Position numbers and translations under genes: made by a program
Notes under the pieces: generated by a model
What the model was told of the DNA's origin: nothing
The model's input: only the letters and a program-made list of their open reading frames with translations
Databases searched by the model: none
NCBI RefSeq assembly: GCF_002000245.1
Contig: NZ_MTCM01000007.1
Location: 1 to 64,000, forward strand
From: Sphingobacterium sp. CZ-UAM
GTDB lineage: Bacteria; Bacteroidota; Bacteroidia; Sphingobacteriales; Sphingobacteriaceae
DNA length: 64,000 nt
Direction: 5' to 3'
Part shown: one piece after another, positions 55,532 to 64,000 of the stretch
Numbering within the stretch: position 1 is the stretch's first letter
Layout of the letters: each line of letters starts with the position of its first letter

Positions 55532-56869
55532 TTATCTATTGAACAACAGACGCTCTCCAGCACCTTTCTCAATAATTTGACCTTTGGAAAATGCGACTTT
55601 ACCAGATACAATGGTATGTTCAATAGTTGAACTAAAGGTGTGACCTTCAAATGGAGACCATCCGCATTTAGAAAGAATATTTGATTTTGAAACGGTATAG
55701 GGTTTATTCAGATCCACGAGTACAAGATCTGCCCAATATCCTTCGCGAATATAGCCCCGATCCTCCACCTGAAACAATGTAGCTGTATTATGTGCAGACT
55801 TCTGAACCAGTTGCTCCAAGGTCATTTTACCATCTTTAACCATATCCAATAAGGCCTGTAAAGCATGTTGGACCAGCGGGCCTCCGCTAGGAGCTGAAGC
55901 ATAAGGCTGTGTTTTTTCCTCGATGGTATGCGGGGCATGATCTGTGGCAATTACATCAATATGTCCATCCAATACTGCCTTCAGAATATGATCACGGTCA
56001 TTGGCCGTTTTAACAGCTGGATTCCACTTGATAAAATTTCCTTTTGTTGCATAATCCTGATCAGAAAACCAGAGGTGATGGATACAGGCTTCCGCAGTGA
56101 TTTTCTTGTCCTTTAATGGAATATCATTCCTGAATAACGCAATCTCCTTTGCTGTTGATATATGTAAAATGTGTAATCTTGTATCATGCTTTTTGGCCAA
56201 TTCCACCGCCTTGGATGAAGACAGGTAACAAGCCTCTTCAGAGCGGATCAAAGGGTGCATCTCAATCTTCAACCCATCTTCACCATATTGATCTTTAAAT
56301 CTTGCCAGATTAGCCTTGATCGTTGCTTCGTCCTCACAGTGTGTAACGATTAAAGTGGGAGCGTTAGCAAAAATACCTTCTAAAGCCTTTTCATTATCCA
56401 CCAACATATTTCCAGTCGAGGACCCCATAAATACCTTTATACCACAAACATCACGTGGATTGGTTTTCAATACCTCCTCCAAGTTATCGTTAGCCGCCCC
56501 CATAAAAAATGAGTAATTCGCTAATGCATTCTTTCCTGCAATATCGTATTTATCCTGAAGCAATTCCTGCGTCAAGGTATTGGGAACCGTATTGGGCATC
56601 TCCATGAAAGAGGTTGTGCCACCTGCGACCGCAGCGCGACTTTCATGCCATATATCCGCTTTATAGGTTAATCCGGGTTCTCTAAAATGAACCTGATCAT
56701 CAATTAATCCAGGAAACATATGCAGTCCCTCAGCATTGATTTCCTGATCCGCAGGATGGTTTATCTCCTGTGCGATCATTTCGATTCGACCATTGCTGAT
56801 ATATACATCAGCCGTCTCAACTTTACCTTCGTTAACAAGTTGTGCAGATTTTATAAGAATAGATGACAT
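55532..56869 (-). CDS. pyrC: Dihydroorotase (class I type)
   Basis: A 445-residue amidohydrolase of pyrimidine synthesis that cyclises carbamoyl-aspartate. Metal-site elements: PGLIDDQVHFREPGLTYK, with Gln where class I enzymes usually have the first His of HxH; the carbamylated Lys in GIKVFMGSSTG; His in LIVTHCEDE and LHILHIST; Asp in VIATDHAPH. The Gln variant is characteristic of the Bacteroidota enzyme. It heads the operon with the LD-carboxypeptidase and M14 genes; the metabolic link is not obvious. An allantoinase or hydantoinase identity is less likely. Confidence 0.9.
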   Translation of the reverse strand: MSSILIKSAQLVNEGKVETADVYISNGRIEMIAQEINHPADQEINAEGLHMFPGLIDDQVHFREPGLTYKADIWHESRAAVAGGTTSFMEMPNTVPNTLTQELLQDKYDIAGKNALANYSFFMGAANDNLEEVLKTNPRDVCGIKVFMGSSTGNMLVDNEKALEGIFANAPTLIVTHCEDEATIKANLARFKDQYGEDGLKIEMHPLIRSEEACYLSSSKAVELAKKHDTRLHILHISTAKEIALFRNDIPLKDKKITAEACIHHLWFSDQDYATKGNFIKWNPAVKTANDRDHILKAVLDGHIDVIATDHAPHTIEEKTQPYASAPSGGPLVQHALQALLDMVKDGKMTLEQLVQKSAHNTATLFQVEDRGYIREGYWADLVLVDLNKPYTVSKSNILSKCGWSPFEGHTFSSTIEHTIVSGKVAFSKGQIIEKGAGERLLFNR

Positions 56870-57119
56870 GTTGATCTTTTACTTTGGTATCTGTCAAAAG
56901 TAAAGATTTGTTGCCGTGATAGCAAGTTATCTGTTCAAAGAGTTCCCTAAGCCCATTTTGATCGGTCAGCGTATCCATGCTATTAAACAAAGGAAAAATC
57001 CGAACTTGAAATAAAATCTATCTGTTTTCACAAACATTAACAACCGCAAAATTTGACTGCAAGCTTCTTTGCGCTCATTGGGGATGGGCTCCTTGATAGC
57101 TCAAAAAAATAGAAGCCAA

Positions 57120-57146
57120 TAAAAAAGAGGCCTAAGCCTCCTCTAT
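57120..57146 (-). terminator. Terminator of the PhoB-type regulator
   Basis: On the minus strand a GAGGC/GCCTC-type stem with a long T-run, beginning at the regulator stop codon. Confidence 0.75.
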
Positions 57147-57841
57147 TATTCTTTATCAAATTTGTACCCCACACCTTTTACCGTGGTGACATAATCATCA
57201 CCGATTTTTTCACGAAGTTTACGGATATGTACATCGATTGTCCGGTTGGTGACAACCACCGAGTCTTCCCAAATACTTTTTAAAATCTGCTCTCTCGTGA
57301 AGACTTTATTGGGTTTGGAAGCTAATAGGTAAAGCAATTCAAACTCTTTTTTGGCAAGCACAATCTTTTGCTCTCCTTTGTAAACTAAGAATGAATCTCT
57401 GTCGATAACCAGATCAGCTATCTCGATTTTATCCTGGGCTGTTGAATCAGACTCTTCCGATGCATTTCGTCTCAATATCGCATTGATACGGCTCATTAGC
57501 GCGCGGGGCTTGATTGGCTTAGCGATATAATCGTCCGCTCCAACATGAAATCCCGCAATTTCTGAATATTCTTCGCTTCTAGCTGTCAGAAATACCATAA
57601 AGGTACTCTTGAATTCAGGCATAGCACGCATAATGCGACAAGCTTCAATACCGTCCATTTTGGGCATCATCACATCCAGGATGATTAGGTCCGGGTTGAC
57701 CTGTTTGGCAACCTGTATTGCCTCTTCCCCATTTTGCGCTGTAGAGACCTGATAACCTTCACGATTTAAGTTGAATGCAATTAAATCCAAGATATCTTTT
57801 TCGTCATCAACAATTAAAATCTTTTGTTTCGAAGAACTCAT
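57146..57841 (-). CDS. OmpR/PhoB-family response regulator
   Basis: A two-domain response regulator of 231 residues from MSSSKQKILIVDDEKDI (an upstream in-frame Met at 57883 is less likely). The receiver has DDE, the phospho-acceptor Asp in LIILDVMMPKMDG and FLTARSEEYSE with K106-type AKPIKP. The C-terminal winged helix has EFELLYLLASKPNKVFTREQ and VVTNRTIDVHIRKLREKIGD, then the wing KGVGYKF. Its closest match is PhoB/PhoP. No kinase gene is adjacent, so its partner is elsewhere; in Sphingobacteriaceae this protein is often paired with a distant PhoR-like kinase. Confidence 0.92.
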   Translation of the reverse strand: MSSSKQKILIVDDEKDILDLIAFNLNREGYQVSTAQNGEEAIQVAKQVNPDLIILDVMMPKMDGIEACRIMRAMPEFKSTFMVFLTARSEEYSEIAGFHVGADDYIAKPIKPRALMSRINAILRRNASEESDSTAQDKIEIADLVIDRDSFLVYKGEQKIVLAKKEFELLYLLASKPNKVFTREQILKSIWEDSVVVTNRTIDVHIRKLREKIGDDYVTTVKGVGYKFDKE

Positions 57842-57943
57842 TTGTCTTATTTTTCTGCTAAAATATGAACAAAATGATAACAATCAGTTAATCTAATGTT
57901 ACCAAATCATTAAGTAATATTTCAATTAACAATAACACATTGA

Positions 57944-59041
57944 TTACTTAATTGTTTTCTTCAAAAAATCAGCCAGCTCCTCACCACGAAGATTTTTTGC
58001 AATGATAATACCATTTGGATCCAGGATATAAGATGTAGGCAAAGCTTTCACACGGTAATCAACTACTATCGGTGAGCTCCAAGCCTTTAAATCAGACACA
58101 TGTGTCCAAGTCAGCTTATCGTCTGTAATAGCTCGCATCCATGAACCGGGATTATCGTCAAATGAAACGGATAAGATATCGAAACCTTTGGCGTGATAAG
58201 CATTATATAGCTTGACAAGATTTGGATTTTCCTGACGACAAGGCATACACCAGGAAGCCCAAAAGTCAACCAGCGTATACTTTCCCTTAAAGCTTGACAA
58301 CTTCACTTCCTTGTTGGAGGGAGTAAAGGAAATCAACTCCGGCGCCGGCTGCCCAATAGCCATTTTCTTCAACTTTTGAGTTTCCTCTTTAAACTGGGTC
58401 ACATATCTATTTTCCGTAAATTCATTTTTAATTTTATCAGCATAAGCAATAATCTCAGCCTCTGCCACTTCTGGATCCAGTGTTGAGATCGCATAAAATC
58501 CAGCCAAATCATTATGTTTACCGGAAAAATCGACCGCTTTGCGGGTATACTCCCGAAGCTCATTCGCGAATTTAGCTTTATATTCGGCACGGAGTTTTTC
58601 TATTTCGTCAGCAGTTGAATTTGCCGTTAATTTAGAAAATACAGTCTGTAGCGAATCTTGCACATAATCACGGTGATTCCTTTCCCTGGCAAATGGTTGT
58701 ATCGTTTTCGACAATTCAGACCCTTCAACAAGATAATCATTAACATCCTTATGCAAATCCGCTTTGAATGAAATGGTCTCACCCGGAGAAGCGATCAGGT
58801 CGTAGCGATTTTTACCGACACGCAGCGACAACAATCTTGATTGGCTTGCCTGACGCACAAACTGAAATTTGTTATTATCGCCAAAGAACATCGAATCAAG
58901 TTTGGTATCCCCTTCGTACAAGGAAACAACTTTTATATTACCTGGGTTCTCTATATTTCCTTCAATAGTAAACTGTTCTTTATTCTGGCAACCGAACATC
59001 AATCCAACCACGCCAACTATTAAAAAAATTGCCTTTCTCAT
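57944..59041 (-). CDS. Lipoprotein thioredoxin (TlpA/ResA-like with DUF4369)
   Basis: A 365-residue exported lipoprotein: signal RKAIFLIVGVVGLMFGC with lipobox LMFGC, an N-terminal DUF4369-type domain (FTIEGNIENPGNIKVVSLYE), a helical linker and a C-terminal thioredoxin fold with the CxxC site in DFWASWCMPCRQENP. Such proteins reduce periplasmic disulfides or assist cytochrome c or cell-envelope enzymes in Bacteroidota. It is followed by 60 bp and then the PhoB-type gene; separate units are likely. Confidence 0.9.
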   Translation of the reverse strand: MRKAIFLIVGVVGLMFGCQNKEQFTIEGNIENPGNIKVVSLYEGDTKLDSMFFGDNNKFQFVRQASQSRLLSLRVGKNRYDLIASPGETISFKADLHKDVNDYLVEGSELSKTIQPFARERNHRDYVQDSLQTVFSKLTANSTADEIEKLRAEYKAKFANELREYTRKAVDFSGKHNDLAGFYAISTLDPEVAEAEIIAYADKIKNEFTENRYVTQFKEETQKLKKMAIGQPAPELISFTPSNKEVKLSSFKGKYTLVDFWASWCMPCRQENPNLVKLYNAYHAKGFDILSVSFDDNPGSWMRAITDDKLTWTHVSDLKAWSSPIVVDYRVKALPTSYILDPNGIIIAKNLRGEELADFLKKTIK

Positions 59042-59305
59042 CTGTATATCGTTTTGTGAGCGCTACAGATCCATCTATAAATAAATGTCATTGCACTCGG
59101 TTTCCTTTTAAACAGAAAAAACTATCCTATATATTCCTTTCCCTGTAATGACGCATTCATGATTTGCTCTGCAGCGAATTCTTGAAATCGTTATACCCGG
59201 TTTGAATAAATAAGATAGTTTCATATCATAGAATTTTGAGGAGACCCCTGCTCCACTTGAAGCTTATTCAACAAGCACTTAAGTCTCCGGTCTAAAAACT
59301 CAAAT

Positions 59306-61921
59306 TTAACCTAAAAATTCCTTCGCACGTTCAATGGCCATTTTCAATCCGGCAGAATTTTTACCACCAGCTGTTGCAAAGAATGGCTGTCCGCCGCCGC
59401 CGCCTTGGATATCTTTTGCCAGATCACGAACGATATTGCTTGCGTTTAAACCTTTTTCTTTTGCTAAATCGTCTGAAATCACAACTGTCAGACTTGGCTT
59501 GCCATCGAATTCCGCCCCAATAACCAAAAACAGGTTATTAACAGCGCCTTTCAACGCATACGCTAAGGTCTTAACCGCTTCTTCATTCGGAAGATCTACC
59601 AATGTTGCCAAGAAGTTAATATCGCCAACCTGTTCGATCTTTGCTTCCAGATCAGATTTCAGAGCCAAAGATTTTTCGGTAATGCTTTTTTCAATTTCTT
59701 TTTTTAGGGCACCATTTTCGTCGATGATCTTACCCAAAGCTGACACAAAATCCTTTGGATTATTCATGAGTTCTTTTAAATGCTGTACCAATTCAAAATG
59801 CTCACGAATCACTGCAGCAGCGCGCGTACCTGTAATGGCTTCAATACGACGCACACCTGCCGCAACAGCTGATTCAGAAACAATCTTAAAGAATCCAATC
59901 TGACCTGTGGCTTTTACATGTGTTCCACCGCATAATTCTTTAGAGAACGAATCTTCAAAAGTGATCACACGCACAAAATCACCATATTTCTCTCCAAACA
60001 ATGCCGTTACACCTGAATCCAACGCTTGTTGATAAGGCACATTACGTTCTTCTTTCAATGGAATATTTTCACGGATTTTAGCATTTACGATGTCTTCAAC
60101 CTGCTTGATCTCATCGTCACTCATCTTCGCAAAGTGAGAAATATCAAAACGCAGGATATCAGCATTAACCAATGAACCTTTTTGATTTACATGTGCACCC
60201 AATACTTGTTTTAATGCAGCGTGCAATAAGTGCGTTGCAGAGTGATTATTCTCGGTATCCAGTCGTTTGGTAGCGTCTACCTGCGCAACAAAGGTGCCAT
60301 TCAGATCCAGAGGCAATTTATTGGTAAAATGAACAAAAATTCCATTTTCCTTTTTGGTATCTGTAATATAAATCTTTTCACCTGTTTCTTCTGAGACCAG
60401 TTCTCCGGAATCACCGACCTGCCCGCCACCTTCCGCATAAAACGGACTGACGGAAAGTACCAATTGATACTGCTCTTTATTTTTTGCGACAACTTTACGG
60501 TATTTTACGATTTCTGTTTTTGCAGTCAAGGTATCATAACCAACAAATTCAAAACCCTCATCATCATTGACAAGAATCCAGTCTCCGGTGTCAATTGCTG
60601 TTGCCGCACGCGAGCGATCTTTTTGGATCTGAAGCGCCTGCTTAAAGCCCTCCATGTCAACAGACAGTCCTTTCTCACGCGCCAATAATTCCGTTAAATC
60701 GATCGGAAAGCCGTATGTATCATATAATTCAAATGCAAAATCACCATTGATAACAGGATGGTCTTCCACATAATTTTCGAAGCGCTGTACACCTGTGGAC
60801 AAAGTTCTTAAAAACGAAACTTCTTCTTCTAGGATTACTTTCTGCACAAAATCCTGCTGTTGGATCAATTCATCAAACACGCCACTGAATTGGGCCGCCA
60901 AAACTGGAACAAGCTCATTAATAAACGGTGTTTTAAATCCTAAGAACGTATAAGCATAACGCACCGCACGACGCAAAATGCGACGGATGACATAGCCTGC
61001 TTTGTTATTCGATGGCAATTGTCCATCTGCAATCGCGAAGCTAACGGCACGAATATGATCCGATACCACCCGCATTGCAATATCTGTCTTCTCATCCAGA
61101 CCATATTTTATCCCTGACTTTTCCGCAATAAAATCAATGGTCGGTGTAAAAACATCCGTATCATAATTTGAGGTTTTTCCTTGAATACATCTGACAAGAC
61201 GCTCAAACCCCATACCTGTATCCACATGTTTAGCCGGTAAAGTTTGAAGTGAGCCGTCCTTCAGGCGATTGAATTGCATGAAGACCAAGTTCCAGATTTC
61301 AATTACCTGTGGATGGTCTTCATTGACCAAGCTTTGTCCCGAAACCTCTGCACGCTCTTCTGCACTACGCATATCAAAATGGATTTCAGAACAAGGTCCA
61401 CAAGGGCCAGTCTCCCCCATTTCCCAAAAATTGTCTTTTTTATTACCAAGCAGGATACGATCTTCGGCGATCCACTGTTTCCAGAAATCAAACGCCTCCA
61501 TATCCCGGTCTAAACCTTCACTTGAGTCGCCCTCAAAAATTGTCACGTATAAACGATCCTTGTCAAGTTTATACACTTCGGTCAATAGTTCCCAGGCCCA
61601 GGCAATCGCTTCTTTCTTAAAATAATCCCCAAAACTCCAATTTCCCAACATCTCAAATAAAGTATGGTGGTAGGTATCGATACCAACTTCCTCCAAATCG
61701 TTGTGCTTGCCGGAAACACGCAGACAACGCTGTGTATCTGCGACACGTGGAAATTTAATCGGCGCTTCTCCAAGGAATAAATCCTTGAACTGGTTCATCC
61801 CCGCATTGGTAAACATCAATGTAGGATCATTTTTTACAACTACTGGTGCTGAAGGTACTATCTGATGCCCTTTACTTTTAAAAAAGTCTAAAAAGGCTTG
61901 ACGAATTTCTCTACTTGTCAT
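59306..61921 (-). CDS. alaS: Alanine--tRNA ligase
   Basis: An 871-residue class II synthetase. Motif 1 and 2 elements are TSREIRQAFLDFFKSKGH and PTLMFTNAGMNQFKDLFLG; the tRNA-acceptor region and the editing domain, with HxxxH in NNHSATHLLHAALKQVLG and the distal C-x-x-x-H in KELCGGTHVKATGQIG, are intact. The C-Ala/DHHA1 domain ends GGGGGQPFFATAGGKN. Length is standard. It is transcribed alone with long gaps on both sides. Confidence 0.97.
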   Translation of the reverse strand: MTSREIRQAFLDFFKSKGHQIVPSAPVVVKNDPTLMFTNAGMNQFKDLFLGEAPIKFPRVADTQRCLRVSGKHNDLEEVGIDTYHHTLFEMLGNWSFGDYFKKEAIAWAWELLTEVYKLDKDRLYVTIFEGDSSEGLDRDMEAFDFWKQWIAEDRILLGNKKDNFWEMGETGPCGPCSEIHFDMRSAEERAEVSGQSLVNEDHPQVIEIWNLVFMQFNRLKDGSLQTLPAKHVDTGMGFERLVRCIQGKTSNYDTDVFTPTIDFIAEKSGIKYGLDEKTDIAMRVVSDHIRAVSFAIADGQLPSNNKAGYVIRRILRRAVRYAYTFLGFKTPFINELVPVLAAQFSGVFDELIQQQDFVQKVILEEEVSFLRTLSTGVQRFENYVEDHPVINGDFAFELYDTYGFPIDLTELLAREKGLSVDMEGFKQALQIQKDRSRAATAIDTGDWILVNDDEGFEFVGYDTLTAKTEIVKYRKVVAKNKEQYQLVLSVSPFYAEGGGQVGDSGELVSEETGEKIYITDTKKENGIFVHFTNKLPLDLNGTFVAQVDATKRLDTENNHSATHLLHAALKQVLGAHVNQKGSLVNADILRFDISHFAKMSDDEIKQVEDIVNAKIRENIPLKEERNVPYQQALDSGVTALFGEKYGDFVRVITFEDSFSKELCGGTHVKATGQIGFFKIVSESAVAAGVRRIEAITGTRAAAVIREHFELVQHLKELMNNPKDFVSALGKIIDENGALKKEIEKSITEKSLALKSDLEAKIEQVGDINFLATLVDLPNEEAVKTLAYALKGAVNNLFLVIGAEFDGKPSLTVVISDDLAKEKGLNASNIVRDLAKDIQGGGGGQPFFATAGGKNSAGLKMAIERAKEFLG

Positions 61922-62559
61922 TTAATTATCTAAAAATATGTGCAAACTTACTCAAAATTGGTCTGTTATGCAATGTGGAATACGAGATAATAAGCCCGGC
62001 ACAGCGTTTTTAGTAATGCCCGATTTCGATATCTGACTGACTTTTCAAACAAAAAAATCAGGACATAAAATTCAGAAGGACAGAATTGTCTAATTTTCGG
62101 GATGACAGCGATCACAAATATGCATTAAATACAACATTTTAAAAGCATTAAATGTTAGCCACATTTGTAAGGCTCAGAGGAAAAATAATACGTTAAACAA
62201 TAAAAACATTTGACTGATCGTCATTCACAATTGCATTTGTTTTATTACATTTGATAGAGATAGGAGATTCTAAACATGAAGACAAGATTGTTTAACTAAA
62301 ATTCATTCAAATGACTTCCTCATGATCTATTCAAATTAAGTATAGGGATTTCAGAATACAGTCGGAAACAACTTTCACCTGAATCTCGTGCAAAGAAAGA
62401 ACCCGAATCCGAAATATTTGGATGAACGCTTGGACAGCTGTAAGAAGATAAAATATGTAAAAACTAAATATGACAGCTTCATCATATCGAAACAAACAAA
62501 CCGAGTGAAACGAGCTCATTTATACCGATGAGAGCAACACTTATAAATAATTTAAACAG
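61922..62559. other. 638-bp AT-rich intergenic region, no gene seen
   Basis: Lies between the divergent alaS and universal stress protein genes. TACATTTG at 62246-62253 is a candidate -7 element but has no TTTG 19 bp upstream. Only micro-frames such as MKTRLFN are present. No recognisable RNA motif. Confidence 0.35.
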
Positions 62560-63408
62560 ATGAAAAAAAACATTCTACTACCGGTAGATTTTTCGGATCA
62601 TTCTAACAACGCAGTAAAATACGCGGTGGATCTGGCCGCCCAAAAGGGGTATCGTATTCACCTTTATCACAACTACACATCGGCTTCTGCAGTATTTGAA
62701 GGAGAAACTGATTCCATTGGAAAGCAAAATCCCCTATTTAAAGCCGATATCCTGATTAAAAACCTTTCAGAGCAGATAAAATCAACGCATGCATCCCTTG
62801 AAGTAAGCACCCAGTGCGAACGTGGCATGATCACTGAAACCCTGCCGGACCTAGCTACTCCGGATCGTTTTGATTTTGTCATTATGGGCACAAAAGGTAT
62901 TACCAATGATGATAGTCAGCTGATAGGCAGCACCACCTATGTGATCAGCAAAAAAGCCAAAATACCGGTTCTGGCCATCCCTACTGAAGCCTCATTTGAA
63001 CAGATTGATAAAGTTGGCTTATTATCCAATTTCAAAGAGGAAGAAGTGCAAACGGTGCAGGATTTCGTCAATATAATGGGAAAAGAGTTTGAGTTAAAGT
63101 TGATGCATGTCCATTATGATCATTCTTCGGAAAATCGCATAGAAGATAAATTGGAAGTATGGAAATATAAAATCAAAAAATATATCGGTGTGACCAATAT
63201 AGCCATAGAGGTCGATTCCATACAAGGTGACATAGAGGATCTGGACACTGTTCCCGAGGTTATCAACGAAATGATCCACACCGAAAAAATCAAGATATTG
63301 CTTGTCACGCGCTCGCGAAAATCCTTTTTTGAACGTGTTTTCACCCGATCGGTAGCAAAAGCATTGTTTAGTCATCCTTTAGTTCCTATATTTTTCACCA
63401 AAGCATAA
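62560..63408 (+). CDS. Universal stress protein (two-domain UspA type)
   Basis: A 282-residue tandem UspA-fold protein. The first domain begins KNILLPVDFSDHSNNAVKYA and has FDFVIMGTKGITND and GSTTYVISKKAKIPVLAIP, the nucleotide-binding loop region. The second, more divergent domain (residues about 150-282) has KILLVTRSRKSFFERVFTRS. It is a cytoplasmic stress-response protein of unknown ligand. It is followed 23 bp later by a second, similar gene, making a duplicated pair. Confidence 0.9.
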   Translation: MKKNILLPVDFSDHSNNAVKYAVDLAAQKGYRIHLYHNYTSASAVFEGETDSIGKQNPLFKADILIKNLSEQIKSTHASLEVSTQCERGMITETLPDLATPDRFDFVIMGTKGITNDDSQLIGSTTYVISKKAKIPVLAIPTEASFEQIDKVGLLSNFKEEEVQTVQDFVNIMGKEFELKLMHVHYDHSSENRIEDKLEVWKYKIKKYIGVTNIAIEVDSIQGDIEDLDTVPEVINEMIHTEKIKILLVTRSRKSFFERVFTRSVAKALFSHPLVPIFFTKA

Positions 63409-63431
63409 AAGCATAATTAAAGTATATCGCT

Positions 63432-64000
63432 ATGTCTAAATTATTAATCCCTGTAGATTTTTCCGAAAATGCACAAGTCGCCGCAAACTATGCCGCCCAG
63501 ATTGCTCAGGAAACCCATGATGAAATCACACTCTTCCATTCCTTTACTTCACATAGCAACAAATTCGCAAATGCGAAGCATTTAGTAGACCCCACCGAAG
63601 AGAAGGCCCGTCATAAAATGGAGGAACTTGTCGCCGAACTTCTACAAAAATATCCTTCGTTAAAAATTTCGACCTTATTTGACAACGGAATTTTAGCTGA
63701 ATCATTGGAAAAACAGGAGATAAAAGAGAAGTATCATACTGTGATTATGGGTACAAAAGGAGTCACTGGACTAGAATCCGTACTGATCGGCAGCAACACG
63801 TATGACGTCATTAAGGAATCAAAAATACCTGTATTAGCGATTCCAAAAAATGCCGTAAAATTAAAAAAAGATAATATCGCATTATTGACAAATTTTAAAC
63901 CGGGAGAACTGGAAGTCCTCAAACAAGCAATCCCATTATATGGAAAAGATTTTCATCTACAGCTCATCCATATCAACAAAAACAACCTAGAAATCAGTAT
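63432..64000 (+). CDS. Universal stress protein, incomplete at the window end
   Basis: Starts MSKLLIPVDFSENAQVAANY, has the first-domain elements HTVIMGTKGVTGL and GSNTYDVIKESKIPVLAIP, and continues into a second domain (KDNIALLTNFKPGELEVLKQ) when the sequence ends. About 189 residues are visible of a probable 280. Clearly a paralogue of the preceding protein. Confidence 0.9.
   Translation, partial: MSKLLIPVDFSENAQVAANYAAQIAQETHDEITLFHSFTSHSNKFANAKHLVDPTEEKARHKMEELVAELLQKYPSLKISTLFDNGILAESLEKQEIKEKYHTVIMGTKGVTGLESVLIGSNTYDVIKESKIPVLAIPKNAVKLKKDNIALLTNFKPGELEVLKQAIPLYGKDFHLQLIHINKNNLEIS

Noticed and set aside
59334-59903. 189-codon frame opposite alaS
   Set aside because: Antisense to highly conserved alaS domains; a shadow of that coding strand.

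Overview
The window comes from a Bacteroidota genome of the Sphingobacteriaceae type, most likely Sphingobacterium. Signs are a SusC/SusD pair, a TamL-type lipoprotein BamA homologue, ClpC with an adjacent EttA, Bacteroidota promoters (TTTG-N19-TAnnTTTG), a moderately AT-rich background and very AT-rich intergenic DNA. Most of it is ordinary chromosome. No CRISPR array, tRNA, transposase, integrase or complete prophage was seen.

Layout. 1-1190: the leader and promoter of what is probably an rRNA operon running off the left edge on the minus strand, backed by an unusual GC-rich, repeat-bearing, apparently non-coding island. 1387-4533: a LacI regulator convergent with a mannonate dehydratase/mannonate oxidoreductase pair (hexuronate use). 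4640-11587: an oxygen/haem module of ccoS, ccoI, hemN, a small cysteine-tailed D-lactate-dehydrogenase-like protein, a response regulator fused to a CRP/FNR domain, and a histidine kinase whose PAS domain keeps the FixL haem ligand. 11590-19855: ettA, clpC, a small lipoprotein, recN, a SprT-like metalloprotein and a four-helix membrane protein. 20121-30438: a PDDEXK nuclease (YhcG/DUF1016), an S41 protease, a lipase, and a WGR-DUF6493/SWIM gene pair. 30667-33171: an AT-rich accessory stretch with a secreted protein of ten 20-residue repeats, a start-less gene tail and a possible immunity-type protein. 33239-43810: tamL, an SpoU/TrmH rRNA methyltransferase, an MFS exporter, an ABC pair, a GNAT enzyme, a topoisomerase IV-type subunit A and msrA. 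44139-56869: a glycosylasparaginase-like enzyme, then a cluster that looks built for cell-wall peptides (NlpC/P60 endopeptidase, Ala-Glu epimerase, SusC/SusD, M14 carboxypeptidase, LD-carboxypeptidase, with a dihydroorotase at the head of the minus-strand operon). 57146-64000: a PhoB-type regulator, a lipoprotein thioredoxin, alaS and two universal stress proteins, the second cut by the window end.

How the genes work together. The kinase, the receiver-CRP protein and the hemN/ccoI/ccoS operon form a coherent FixL/FixK-like low-oxygen circuit: a candidate haem-PAS kinase, a regulator of the FNR superfamily and the expected targets (anaerobic haem synthesis and cbb3 oxidase maturation), with a TGAT-N4-ATCA dyad upstream of the target operon. 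The peptidase cluster parallels the Bacillus ykfABC and Escherichia mpaA/ycjG murein-peptide genes, with SusC/SusD in place of an ABC importer. The strongest candidates for something under-described are the haem-PAS/receiver-CRP pair, the LDH-like cysteine-tailed protein, the 11-bp repeat palindrome behind the rRNA promoter, the WGR/SWIM pair and the repeat-protein/gene-tail/immunity-like trio.
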